Shown here: positions 5,721 to 13,220 of the stretch, in pieces | Position numbering within the stretch: position 1 is the first letter of the stretch | How the letters are laid out: every line of letters begins with the position of its first letter | NCBI GenBank assembly: GCA_964484675.1 | Contig: CAZAFC010000010.1 | Location: 1 to 20,787, forward strand | DNA from: CAZAFC01 sp964484675 | Lineage (GTDB): Bacteria; Patescibacteriota; Saccharimonadia; Saccharimonadales; UBA4665 | Direction of reading: 5' to 3' | Length of the DNA stretch: 20,787 bases | Program-made: the position numbers and the translations under genes | The notes under the pieces: model-generated | What the model was told of the DNA's origin: nothing | Databases searched by the model: none | What the model saw: the letters and a program-made list of their open reading frames with translations, nothing else

Positions 5721-8700
5721 TCACTCGGTACGGTCTTGGTTGTAGTGAGCCCAGACCAGGGCGATCAGATCGCTGGCCGCCTTTTGTTTGGTGGCCTGCT
5801 TCACTGGGGACAGCGCGGGCGCGGTCGTCAAGTGCGTCCCGTCGGGCAGTGCAATGGACGCCGTAGTGCTCCAGCCGTTGTCTGCTTGCTGGGCGGAGTC
5901 GTACGACGGAGCCTTGATGCGTGCGGCCTGCACGTATTGGTTGAGGCATCCGAGGTAGTTGGTGTCCCCGGGCTCCATGTGCAGCAGTCCGAGCGCTTTC
6001 GTGTGGCGGTCTTCTGGCTGCTTGCTCACGGCGATCTGGGGCTGATTCTCTTCGGAGAAGGAGCCTTCGACGGGCGTGTCGATGACTTGGAGCGGCTCGC
6101 CAGCTGCGGCCATATCGTTGTTGATGCGGCGGTACGCTTCGGCTTCGGCTTGCTTCTTGCGGCTGGCCATGCCCATGGCGCGGAACACGCGTCCGTTCAG
6201 GGTGACATGTACCTCGCATGAGAAGGCTTGCCCCACCGGGCTGAACTGCGCGTCCTGCACCGGAGTTGATTTGAGCACTTGAGCCAGATACTGCAGGACG
6301 ATGGACTTAGCATTGTCGGCCATATTTTCCTTTTCTGTGGTTTGGGCCGCGGTTGCATACCGGGGACCGGAGAGCTGATTGGTCGGCAGGCCGACTTCCT
6401 CATGCGCTCCCAGGATGTCCGCGAATAGCTTTTGGAACGAATCCGAAAGGGTGTGAGTCCCTTCCTCGCCATGGTAGTAGGTTGGTCGGCTGATAAAGCC
6501 GCGACCCTCTTCCTGGCGTAGGCGGACAAGTTCCTCGATGGGCAGAGTCTCCTCGAGTCGCACTAAGCGACCGAAGTACTCCTCGACCGAGGGCATGGTT
6601 ATGCCGTGCTTGCTGGCGACGTACACTCCGACGGCGCTGTACAGCCGCTTGGTCTCGCGCGCCCACCAGTCGATGGGCTTGCCGTCCAGCAGGTCGGGCA
6701 GCGCGAGCTGCTCCAAATAGTCCCGCAGGCGCGAGCTAATCTGGAGAAACTTGCGTACGGTCTGATGCTGCGCGGCATTGAAGCCATGGAGCATCAGCGT
6801 GGCCGAAAGGTCTACGGCCTGTTCCCGCACGGCTGCTAGGCAGCGCGTGGCGCCGTGAGTGGCCACAGCATGGGTGAGCGCTTCCGGCGCAACCATAAGG
6901 CGGAACCGCGGCGGCCGTTTGTCGCCGGTGCCTTGTCGGACTCTCTCGTACAGATCGAAGATCTCTTTGAGATAGCCGGGCAGGTCGTCGAATGCGAATG
7001 CGTCGTATCGAGAGCTTGGCGTTTGGCCGGAGAGGACGACGATTATCTCCTCCGTGTTTATGGCCGCTAGCCGCTTGACGACGCGATTGCTGACCGCGAA
7101 CGAGCTATTGAGCGCCACGACTCGTGCTCCGGAGGCGGACAGCGCAAGGCCATCCAGCTCCTGGTATGTGAGGATCGTGACCTGCTCTGGCCCGCCAGAT
7201 GTTTCCTGGAGGTACAGGTGTTGTTCGGGGTCAAACGTGTTGAGCAGATATTTACCCTCGCCGTATAGGTGTCGGACGATTTTGGGCTGTGGCGGCAGCG
7301 CTGGCGGCAGATGGTCTTCGAGCGCTAAGGGAAGCGCGCGCAATGCCCCAATCTGGTGCTCGCCGTCTCTTACCGGCAGCAACACGTAGTCGTTCGCAAA
7401 TCGACGCCGAATGATGCCGGTTTCGCCGCGCCGGACAATGCCGGATTGCGCCGCTTGGTTTAGGAGTCTCCGGAATTCAAAGTGCTCCAGTAGTTCTGCG
7501 GCGTCGTCGGCTGACATCAGCACGGCGCCGGTGCGTTCGATCACCTCCTCTGTGATGCCGAGTGTCGATAGCCGCGCGATAGTAGCGCTCTTGTTGCGCT
7601 CAAACCAGTACGGCCAGATGGTATCCACGACCCGCCGGAACCGATCGGACGAGTCTTCGCTGGCCTGGCTCCGAAAGAACCAGGTTGCTTGGCGGCACCG
7701 TAAGGTTGCTGCTTCGATCGCGAAGGCTGCCTCGCCGTGGGGTCGCCAAGCCGAAGTATAGGCAAACGCGACGGCCGCGCCATTACCCTTGCGGAAGACC
7801 ACGAGCGGAATCCGGGAGATTTCTTCCCAGTAGTCCTCGTGTTGTACGAGGAGCGCGATGTCCTGCTCTATCTGATAGTCGTCGGCCGGGAACCAGTAGC
7901 TGAGCTGGCAGGCGGCCGCGGCCCGCGCCACGAGCTGTGGGGAGTGTGTGGCGAGTATCTCTTCGGTCGTGAGACCAAGTGCAGCGGCGCCGAATTCGAT
8001 GACTTGCAACACATGCCTCGGCGTTTCGCGCTTTCTCGCGGCACGGACGATGTCCTGCCACGACAATGGCAACCAGTCGAGGCTCGCCATTACGGATTGT
8101 TGTTCCAGGGGCACTCCTTTCGGAACGAAGTTGAGCTGGATGATGTCTTCCTCAAAGTGCTTTGGCGCAAGCGCCTTGCCTTCGCGGGAGAGAATCAACT
8201 TTCGCTCGATATCGGCGATGCCACTTCGCGTTCGGTAGAGACTGATGAAGCCGCTGTACGGCTGATCGATTCTTCGCGCCCCGTGAAAGCGGTCACGAAG
8301 GTAGGCTCGGTATAGCTCCTGGACCTCTCCTTGCAATGTCGCCGTGCGCTCCAGTACCGCCGGGTCTACCTGCTGTCCGCCGCGCAATGCCGAGGTGCTG
8401 TATTGATCGAGCGATTTCTTGAGTAGCTGCCGCACTTCGAGCAAGCGACAGAAGAACTGGCTGAGTCCAACCTGTTGCGCGTACGCCTCTGGCGGCATGG
8501 CGTTTCGCACGAGGTTGGCGAGCGCGTCCGGGCCGCGGTCGAGAATCAGGTCGTCCAGCCCCACCTTGTCGCCGTTGCGCACATCCGGAATGAAGCCGAC
8601 ACGAACGTTCCGTGCCCCGGCTCGTATGAGTCGGACGGCAATTTGGTACGAAGCGCGCTGACTGTCAGTGATGCCATCGACACGCATCATGCCCTTGCCG

Positions 8701-9743
8701 CGTGGGTCGCGGTCGAGCACGACGATGTACTGTTTGGCTCGGCATTGGACCAGCGCTTGGACGATGCTCTCGTCCACTTCCGTGATGCCCGGAATGCCGA
8801 CCGCCAAAGCGCCGGCATGGCTGGCAACCAGGCACTTAAACTCGCCCTCCGTGATGATGAGCGTTCTTTTGCGCGCGCGGTTCAGCAACCACCCGTTGTA
8901 GAGCTTGTGTTCGGTGTGGAGCAGGTCCGGAATCGATCGGTTCAGCGGCCAGCTGGTGTACTTATGCGACGTTGCCCGCTGAGCGCGAAGATTGCGCGTA
9001 CGCCAGACTTCGATGCGACCGTGGCGGAAGTATGGAATCCTGATGACGTGTGTGTCCCGCACGGAGTAATGTGCCTCGCCCGACTTGTTGAAGGATAGCT
9101 CGAACCAGCCGGCAAGGCACATTTCCTCTTCACTGAAGCCTTGTTCTTGCGCCCACGCTTTGAGGTCGGTGGTCCGCGCGTCGAAGTAGGCCAGCTGCGC
9201 GGCATCTGCGAGCCCTTCGGGCCAGCCGCGCGAGGTTGCGAACTCGGACAAGGCACGTTGCCACTCCTCGCCACTTTGCAAATAGCTGAACACTGCCTGT
9301 TGAATGGCGGCGATTCTGTCGCGCGAAGGCTGGTCAAGCTCTCTTCCCCGAATGTGGAAGAGAAACTCTCGCAACACTTCGTGCGTACAAAAGCCCGCCT
9401 CGACAATGGCGCCGGCCTCGTCGAGCTGGAGATGATCGATCGGGCCGATCCTGCGGAACTCCCCGTTGATGCTGTACCCGAAGATTGCCTCGTGGAATGT
9501 CAGCTCATTGGTCACCGCCCGGGGTTCCGCGACAGTAAAGCGCGTATTCGCATACGCCTGCGCCGCGACGGGCAGCGCGAGTCGATCGCCCTGGTGATCG
9601 TAGGCCAGCACCGTAAACGGCTGCTTCAGCCGTGCATCGGTCGCTCGCCTCAGTGTTTCGATGAGCGACATCCAGTCGGACGGCAGCAGCTCATCGAGCA
9701 AGTGCCGGTAAGCGTCGTCAATAACCTGCATCTGCATGCTCAT
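5721..9743 (-). CDS. DnaG-like TOPRIM protein with degenerate second TOPRIM-like core and tandem C-terminal dsRBDs
   Basis: The protein has 1340 aa. The start ATG 9743 has AGGA 6 nt upstream. Residues 180-410 read as a DnaG-type catalytic core: a basic strand region (RIPYFRHGRIEVWRTRNLR), HKYTSWP, LYNG, then TOPRIM with IITEGE (Glu299), LDRD (Asp344, Asp346) and a distal GLDDLI, as in DUF3854/DnaG-like proteins. No zinc finger is visible. Residues about 720-910 repeat the same order (ITEEVIERTG, VLLPVRDGEHQIGALR, LYGEGKYLLN, ILTYQELDGLALSASG, IIVVLSGQ), but the acidic TOPRIM residues are missing, so this copy is probably inactive. Residues 1144-1210 and 1262-1332 are two double-stranded-RNA-binding domains: the beta hairpin is followed by the basic helix SRKKQAEAEA in the first and VKQATKQKAASDLI in the second. 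The protein should be cytosolic and nucleic-acid-binding. Primer synthesis, nuclease activity or dsRNA-sensing defence are all possible; none is shown. It is the last gene of a minus-strand row. Confidence 0.85.
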   Translation of the reverse strand: MSMQMQVIDDAYRHLLDELLPSDWMSLIETLRRATDARLKQPFTVLAYDHQGDRLALPVAAQAYANTRFTVAEPRAVTNELTFHEAIFGYSINGEFRRIGPIDHLQLDEAGAIVEAGFCTHEVLREFLFHIRGRELDQPSRDRIAAIQQAVFSYLQSGEEWQRALSEFATSRGWPEGLADAAQLAYFDARTTDLKAWAQEQGFSEEEMCLAGWFELSFNKSGEAHYSVRDTHVIRIPYFRHGRIEVWRTRNLRAQRATSHKYTSWPLNRSIPDLLHTEHKLYNGWLLNRARKRTLIITEGEFKCLVASHAGALAVGIPGITEVDESIVQALVQCRAKQYIVVLDRDPRGKGMMRVDGITDSQRASYQIAVRLIRAGARNVRVGFIPDVRNGDKVGLDDLILDRGPDALANLVRNAMPPEAYAQQVGLSQFFCRLLEVRQLLKKSLDQYSTSALRGGQQVDPAVLERTATLQGEVQELYRAYLRDRFHGARRIDQPYSGFISLYRTRSGIADIERKLILSREGKALAPKHFEEDIIQLNFVPKGVPLEQQSVMASLDWLPLSWQDIVRAARKRETPRHVLQVIEFGAAALGLTTEEILATHSPQLVARAAAACQLSYWFPADDYQIEQDIALLVQHEDYWEEISRIPLVVFRKGNGAAVAFAYTSAWRPHGEAAFAIEAATLRCRQATWFFRSQASEDSSDRFRRVVDTIWPYWFERNKSATIARLSTLGITEEVIERTGAVLMSADDAAELLEHFEFRRLLNQAAQSGIVRRGETGIIRRRFANDYVLLPVRDGEHQIGALRALPLALEDHLPPALPPQPKIVRHLYGEGKYLLNTFDPEQHLYLQETSGGPEQVTILTYQELDGLALSASGARVVALNSSFAVSNRVVKRLAAINTEEIIVVLSGQTPSSRYDAFAFDDLPGYLKEIFDLYERVRQGTGDKRPPRFRLMVAPEALTHAVATHGATRCLAAVREQAVDLSATLMLHGFNAAQHQTVRKFLQISSRLRDYLEQLALPDLLDGKPIDWWARETKRLYSAVGVYVASKHGITMPSVEEYFGRLVRLEETLPIEELVRLRQEEGRGFISRPTYYHGEEGTHTLSDSFQKLFADILGAHEEVGLPTNQLSGPRYATAAQTTEKENMADNAKSIVLQYLAQVLKSTPVQDAQFSPVGQAFSCEVHVTLNGRVFRAMGMASRKKQAEAEAYRRINNDMAAAGEPLQVIDTPVEGSFSEENQPQIAVSKQPEDRHTKALGLLHMEPGDTNYLGCLNQYVQAARIKAPSYDSAQQADNGWSTTASIALPDGTHLTTAPALSPVKQATKQKAASDLIALVWAHYNQDRTE

Positions 9744-9892
9744 GAAGTGTCCTAACTCTCGAGGTTCTATCCCAGATGAGGGATCACAGGTATTTTACCA
9801 TGTCACAATGCGGCTGCGATGGCTAGTGTTTGGCGTGGACTAATGTCAATGGGTGCGATTGTCCGTTATTGAGACGTGTAAAAAGGTGATCG

Positions 9893-9910
9893 AGCAAGTT
9901 ATTGCTTGCT
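9893..9910 (-). terminator. Weak hairpin after the IMPase-like gene
   Basis: AGCAAG (9893-9898) and CTTGCT (9905-9910) form a perfect 6-bp stem just beyond the stop at 9918. On the minus strand a run of five T follows only after about 8 nt, so it is a marginal intrinsic terminator. The rest of the 174-nt gap to the next minus-strand gene holds a short ATCCC/GGGAT inverted repeat and otherwise nothing clear. Confidence 0.35.
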
Positions 9911-9917
9911 ATTAGGC

Positions 9918-10685
9918 TTAACCCCTTAAGGCATCGATAACCTGGTCGTGCACAACAGTATTAGAGAATATAGCGCCCTCCAGTATATTGCCCCAATCAT
10001 GAGGATTGCCGCGGACATCAGTAACGCGTCCTCCAGCTTCACTCACTAGAATAGACGCCGGCGCAATGTCGTGGGCGGTATGGCCCGGAAAAACACTAAA
10101 AGCACTCGCCCCGCTTGCTACCATGCATCCTTGGTAGATCGCTGAGTAATGGCCAAGAGGAGCTCCGAGCCTATCATCCAGAAACCGTGCGTCTACTAGT
10201 GCTTCATCCCAATAAGAGTAGTCATAGCCCATACTCCGCTCGAAGACTTGCTGATTGACGTGTATGCGAGAATCATTAAGGCGTGCACCGAGTCCGCGGA
10301 CTGCCGTAAATAGTTCATCTCTGGACGGATTGTAAAAAAGCCCCATCTCGAGTTGACCCCGATAGCGTTTGGCAATGCCAAAGCCATAGGTGAGCTTTGT
10401 CGGGTCTCCGCCCTCTATGTATTCTCCCGTTCCATCTAATGGGTCAACGTGCCATACATGCTCGGCGTCCTCTGGACCATACGAACCTTCTTCGCCGATA
10501 ATTCGATGGCCCGGAAACTCACGAGCAATCTCGTCGATAGATAGATTGTTGATGTTATAGTCCACATTTGTCACGAATGTTCTATCAGGCTTTTGGTCGA
10601 TTCGCAAGCGCTGATCACGCTCTGACTGCATAATTTCACCGGCTTGGCGTGCAAGCCCTTCTGCGAATGAGAGATATTCTGACAC
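9918..10685 (-). CDS. Inositol monophosphatase-family phosphatase
   Basis: The protein has 255 aa and starts with GTG at 10685. The family's metal-site motifs are complete: GEEG with Glu65-Glu66, DPLDGT at 81-86, and HDIAPA at 205-210 with the metal-binding Asp206. TFVTNVD near 36-42 supplies the usual early motif. The fold hydrolyses phosphate monoesters with Mg2+: inositol-1-phosphate, histidinol phosphate, 3'-phosphoadenosine phosphates or sugar bisphosphates, depending on the member. The substrate cannot be read from sequence. The length is typical. The start lies 16 nt after the stop of the APH-family kinase, so the two are probably one transcript. A TATACT at 10699-10694 ends 8 nt before the GTG and could give an extra internal promoter. 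Confidence 0.88.
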   Translation of the reverse strand: MSEYLSFAEGLARQAGEIMQSERDQRLRIDQKPDRTFVTNVDYNINNLSIDEIAREFPGHRIIGEEGSYGPEDAEHVWHVDPLDGTGEYIEGGDPTKLTYGFGIAKRYRGQLEMGLFYNPSRDELFTAVRGLGARLNDSRIHVNQQVFERSMGYDYSYWDEALVDARFLDDRLGAPLGHYSAIYQGCMVASGASAFSVFPGHTAHDIAPASILVSEAGGRVTDVRGNPHDWGNILEGAIFSNTVVHDQVIDALRG

Positions 10686-10701
10686 AGTATTTCAGTATAC
10701 G

Positions 10702-11604
10702 TTATTTTTGCTGCAATTCAGCAAAAAGTTCTTTAACACGTGCAATAAGAATCGGTGCACGTTCTGGATCTGGCGCTTCTGATAGGAACACGAGGGCTAG
10801 CATTGTGGCCGTGTCGAGTCTAAAGATAATTTCGGCTGTCTTTTCGACTAACGGCAATTCTTTTTTAGAGGCGTATCCTTCCAGGAATTTTGCTCCTACT
10901 TCACCGGTTTCTGCGGCCCTGGCCAACTCTAGAGCCGGGTGTCCTACAAGAGCATTGCTCCAGTCCACAACGGCCAGGATGTCACCTTGTTCGGTACGCA
11001 GGTTTGCTTCTCGGAAATCCATGTGGAGCAGATGTTTATCATTACGGATGCTCTCAAGCGCTGTTTGCAGTGTTTCCAAAGCAGGCAGTTCAGGCAAATC
11101 TGCAACAAATGTTTTTAGTTCTTTCCAGCGTCGTTCAAGGCGATGCGGGATGAGTTCGGGAATTTCTTCGCCCTCTTGTGCGCTCAAAGCTAACGCTGGC
11201 GGGTCAATACTATGGATGCGCGCAAGCAACTGGCCCAACTTATATTCGTCGGGCTTGCTGTCATCGCTTGGAATATACGACATTACCAGTGCGCCAAAAC
11301 CAGCAGTGTCAAGGTCGCTAATAGGAGTAGGAATTTGAAAGATATCGTTTGCCTCCAGGTGGCGCATCAAGGCGAATTCTTGATCAAGGAGTGTTCGGGA
11401 TTCTATATGTGCATCATTAACATTCGAGAAAACTCTGTCACGTGGTACTTTGATAGCGATCGGATTACCTGCAAGCGCACCTTTGAGGATAAAGAATTCG
11501 AGGCCATTACTAGCCCTATGAATGCCAGTGATACCAAGTTGCTTCTCAAGCGAAGCGATAACTTCACCCAGTAATTGCGGATTGTCTAATTCAGCCATAT
11601 ACAT
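10702..11604 (-). CDS. APH/choline-kinase-fold small-molecule phosphotransferase
   Basis: The protein has 300 aa. It shows the aminoglycoside-phosphotransferase pattern: an ATP-site lysine in AIKVPRD (Lys52), the catalytic Brenner loop HMDFREANL (His194, Asp196, Asn201) and the metal-binding DW (Asp214) followed by GHPALELAR. Members phosphorylate hydroxyl groups of antibiotics, choline, homoserine, sugars or lipids. Nothing here points to antibiotic resistance specifically. The next gene, 16 nt downstream, is an IMPase-family phosphatase, so the pair may act on the same metabolite (inference). Two ATGs are possible, 11604 and 11598. The second fits the leaderless pattern better, with TAACCT ending 6 nt before it. 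Confidence 0.85.
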   Translation of the reverse strand: MYMAELDNPQLLGEVIASLEKQLGITGIHRASNGLEFFILKGALAGNPIAIKVPRDRVFSNVNDAHIESRTLLDQEFALMRHLEANDIFQIPTPISDLDTAGFGALVMSYIPSDDSKPDEYKLGQLLARIHSIDPPALALSAQEGEEIPELIPHRLERRWKELKTFVADLPELPALETLQTALESIRNDKHLLHMDFREANLRTEQGDILAVVDWSNALVGHPALELARAAETGEVGAKFLEGYASKKELPLVEKTAEIIFRLDTATMLALVFLSEAPDPERAPILIARVKELFAELQQK

Positions 11605-11683
11605 AGGTTATCACGCGTTCCTAATTTTTACGGAAGTATACAACTGCACCCATATTAAAAGTTCGAAAGTAGTTCTTGAAGGA

Positions 11684-11732
11684 CTGCCAGACAGTGTAAG
11701 ATCGTCAACACTATGGTCGGCGGTTTTATTTT
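11684..11732 (+). repeat. Copy B of the two-copy intergenic element
   Basis: This copy matches 2-51 at about four of five positions, including CTGCCAG, CGTCAAC, TATGGT and the TTTTATTTT end. The hairpin here is weaker, with a mismatch in the CGTCAAC/GGTCGGCG stem. It lies between two minus-strand genes and reads on the plus strand, so it does not obviously terminate a neighbouring gene. Upstream, TATACA near 11637 and two small hairpins (AGTTC/GGACT and ACTG/CAGT, 11672-11694) leave room for a short plus-strand RNA. Confidence 0.5.
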
Positions 11733-11803
11733 ATGACTCACTTTACTCGTAGCTTAGGGTACGCGCTCCGGCGAGTTGCCTATATGAATGCGAAGGGATG
11801 ACC

Positions 11804-12241
11804 CTACTCTGTTGCTTCAAGTTTGGCTATAAGGGCATCTGTTTCTGTATTGAAGACCTGATATAGACGATGCATCGCCCGTAGTCTGTCATTATCGGGC
11901 TGAAGTTGTAGTCCCTGCTCTGCTATTTCTAGAGCACGAGTGGACGCTTTTATGCGTCGAGCAGCGTTGCGTTTCCAGCTTGTCGAGTCCATTTCATACA
12001 ACATGCTTCTCACACCGGGTGTGCTTACGGGGCGCACCATTCCAGAGGCGCGCAGAGCGGCGAGGGTGTTGCTTACCGCACCGGTAGATAGACTGAGCGC
12101 TTCTTGGATATCTTTTGCCGATTGCCTGGCAGGCTCACATACAAGTAAAAATCCTATAACTCTTGCGAAGCTGCGTGGCATGCCGGTGTCGTGCCCGAAG
12201 AGCTCCATTTGTTCTATAAAAGCAGATATTTTTTCGTCCAT
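11804..12241 (-). CDS. GbsR/MarR-family winged-helix transcriptional regulator
   Basis: The protein has 145 aa. An N-terminal helix (EKISAFIEQMELFGHDTGMP) and the ARVIGFLLVCEP helix are followed by a winged-helix core, AKDIQEALSLSTGAVSNTLAALRASGMV (about residues 41-69). A long C-terminal dimerisation helix follows. The FGHDTGMPRSFARVIGFLLVCEP pattern is characteristic of the GbsR subgroup of MarR-like regulators. It diverges from an alpha/beta hydrolase with an 8-bp-arm palindrome between them, so it probably represses that gene and itself. Its own promoter would be TATGCT (12253-12248) 6 nt before the ATG, with TTCACG inside the palindrome as -35. Confidence 0.88.
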   Translation of the reverse strand: MDEKISAFIEQMELFGHDTGMPRSFARVIGFLLVCEPARQSAKDIQEALSLSTGAVSNTLAALRASGMVRPVSTPGVRSMLYEMDSTSWKRNAARRIKASTRALEIAEQGLQLQPDNDRLRAMHRLYQVFNTETDALIAKLEATE

Positions 12242-12258
12242 GCGTATAGCATACCTTA

Positions 12259-12280
12259 TATTTCACTTTTACGTGAAATA
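12259..12280. promoter_or_regulatory. Operator-like palindrome between regulator and hydrolase
   Basis: TATTTCAC (12259-12266) and GTGAAATA (12273-12280) are perfect inverted 8-bp arms around 6 nt (TTTTAC). The right arm abuts the -35 box of the hydrolase promoter and covers the -35 region of the divergent regulator gene. Binding of the GbsR-type protein here would block both, the usual logic for such pairs (inference). Confidence 0.65.
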
Positions 12281-12281
12281 A

Positions 12282-12310
12282 TTGACATAGATGTGATCAC
12301 GCAATAAGAT
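12282..12310 (+). promoter_or_regulatory. Near-consensus promoter of the alpha/beta hydrolase, leaderless
   Basis: TTGACA (12282-12287), exactly 17 nt, then TAAGAT (12305-12310). ATG follows after 6 nt at 12317, so the predicted transcription start is the A of ATG. A GTGATCAC palindrome (12293-12300) lies in the spacer and might be a second regulator site. Confidence 0.75.
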
Positions 12311-12316
12311 TAACGT

Positions 12317-13093
12317 ATGGATCAGAAATACATACATAATCAAAAGGTTTCGATCCCTGTAACGATCAGAGGTCAAGGCCAGCAAATTATTTTCTTTAAC
12401 GGCGGCGGCGCGACGCAAATTAGCTGGAAGAATGTGATTAAAAATCTTAAAGGCCCATATCAACTGGTGACGTTTGACCTTCGCGGCCATGGCAAAGCAT
12501 CCGTGTCGGACGACTATTCATTTAAAGGTTTTTTAAGTGACGCTGAGGCAGTAGTTGGTGAGGTTTGTAAAGATAAGACAATTATTGTAGGCTGGTCGCT
12601 TGGTGCTGACCTCGCCTTGGCCTACGCAATTGCCCGCCCAGATAAAGTAGCTGGGCTTGTTTTGGTGGACGGTGCAGTGCCGCTCTCTAAACCTTTGGTA
12701 GAGAATGAAGCGCAGCTACGGAAGTCGCTTAAAAGTCCTGTCATGAAACTTAGCAGGCTGCTCATTCGTTTTACCCCTTATAAGTATCAAATTTGGGGCG
12801 ATGCATATGCCGATATTGTTATCGAGCTAGATAAGAGGCGCCAGAATCTCTTAAATGACTATAAAAAACTGAGTTGTCCTATCACCATGGTGCTCGCCGA
12901 AGAAAGTGCCGGCTCGACAGGAGAACGCGCTGAGCGCAATAATAAAATTTGGCACGATGGAGCTACCCGCCTTATGAATCAAAATCCATCCGTTTCGGTT
13001 ACATGGATACAAGGCAGCCACCAATTGCCGTTCAAGTATCCTGTTGAGCTCGCAGGAATCATTGATACATTTGCCCCGAGTCTTTATCGCTAA
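12317..13093 (+). CDS. Alpha/beta hydrolase
   Basis: The protein has 258 aa and its fold is complete. An oxyanion-side loop FFNGGGATQ follows strand 3, then the family motif VTFDLRGHGKAS. The nucleophile elbow is GWSLG (Ser94), and a late histidine lies in QGSHQLPF (His235). The acid is probably one of Glu195/Glu196 in VLAEES, where Asp is more usual. There is no signal peptide, so it should be cytosolic. The family covers esterases, lactonases, dehalogenases and others; the substrate is not deducible. It is divergently transcribed from a GbsR-type regulator with a shared palindrome, so expression is probably derepressed by an effector. The mRNA appears leaderless. Confidence 0.88.
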   Translation: MDQKYIHNQKVSIPVTIRGQGQQIIFFNGGGATQISWKNVIKNLKGPYQLVTFDLRGHGKASVSDDYSFKGFLSDAEAVVGEVCKDKTIIVGWSLGADLALAYAIARPDKVAGLVLVDGAVPLSKPLVENEAQLRKSLKSPVMKLSRLLIRFTPYKYQIWGDAYADIVIELDKRRQNLLNDYKKLSCPITMVLAEESAGSTGERAERNNKIWHDGATRLMNQNPSVSVTWIQGSHQLPFKYPVELAGIIDTFAPSLYR

Positions 13094-13220
13094 GTTTTGC
13101 CTGCGGCGGTTACCTTCGCTCTGATGGCAGGCCAATGAGTTATAGATAGCCTCTGGGGATTACCGATCTTCAGGCACGAAGATTCGATGTGTGTTCCTGT
13201 TATTCTCGTAAAAGCAGTTT
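13094..13220. other. Convergent intergenic region with weak hairpins
   Basis: This lies between the plus-strand hydrolase and the minus-strand oxidoreductase. ATCTTC (13166-13171) and GAAGAT (13178-13183) form a 6-bp hairpin, and a GCCTGC/GCAGGC pair lies nearer the hydrolase. Neither has a strong T run, so termination of the two convergent genes here is plausible but not proven. Confidence 0.3.

Noticed and set aside
5679..6221. Plus-strand 180-codon frame opposite the end of the TOPRIM/dsRBD gene
   Set aside because: It overlaps clear dsRBD coding sequence on the other strand and shows shadow composition with no motif. Similar shadows across 6600-9755 were rejected for the same reason.
12293..12300. 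GTGATCAC as a Crp-type site
   Set aside because: The half-sites are contiguous with no 6-nt spacer and lie between -35 and -10, so it does not fit the geometry of the other two Crp-type sites.
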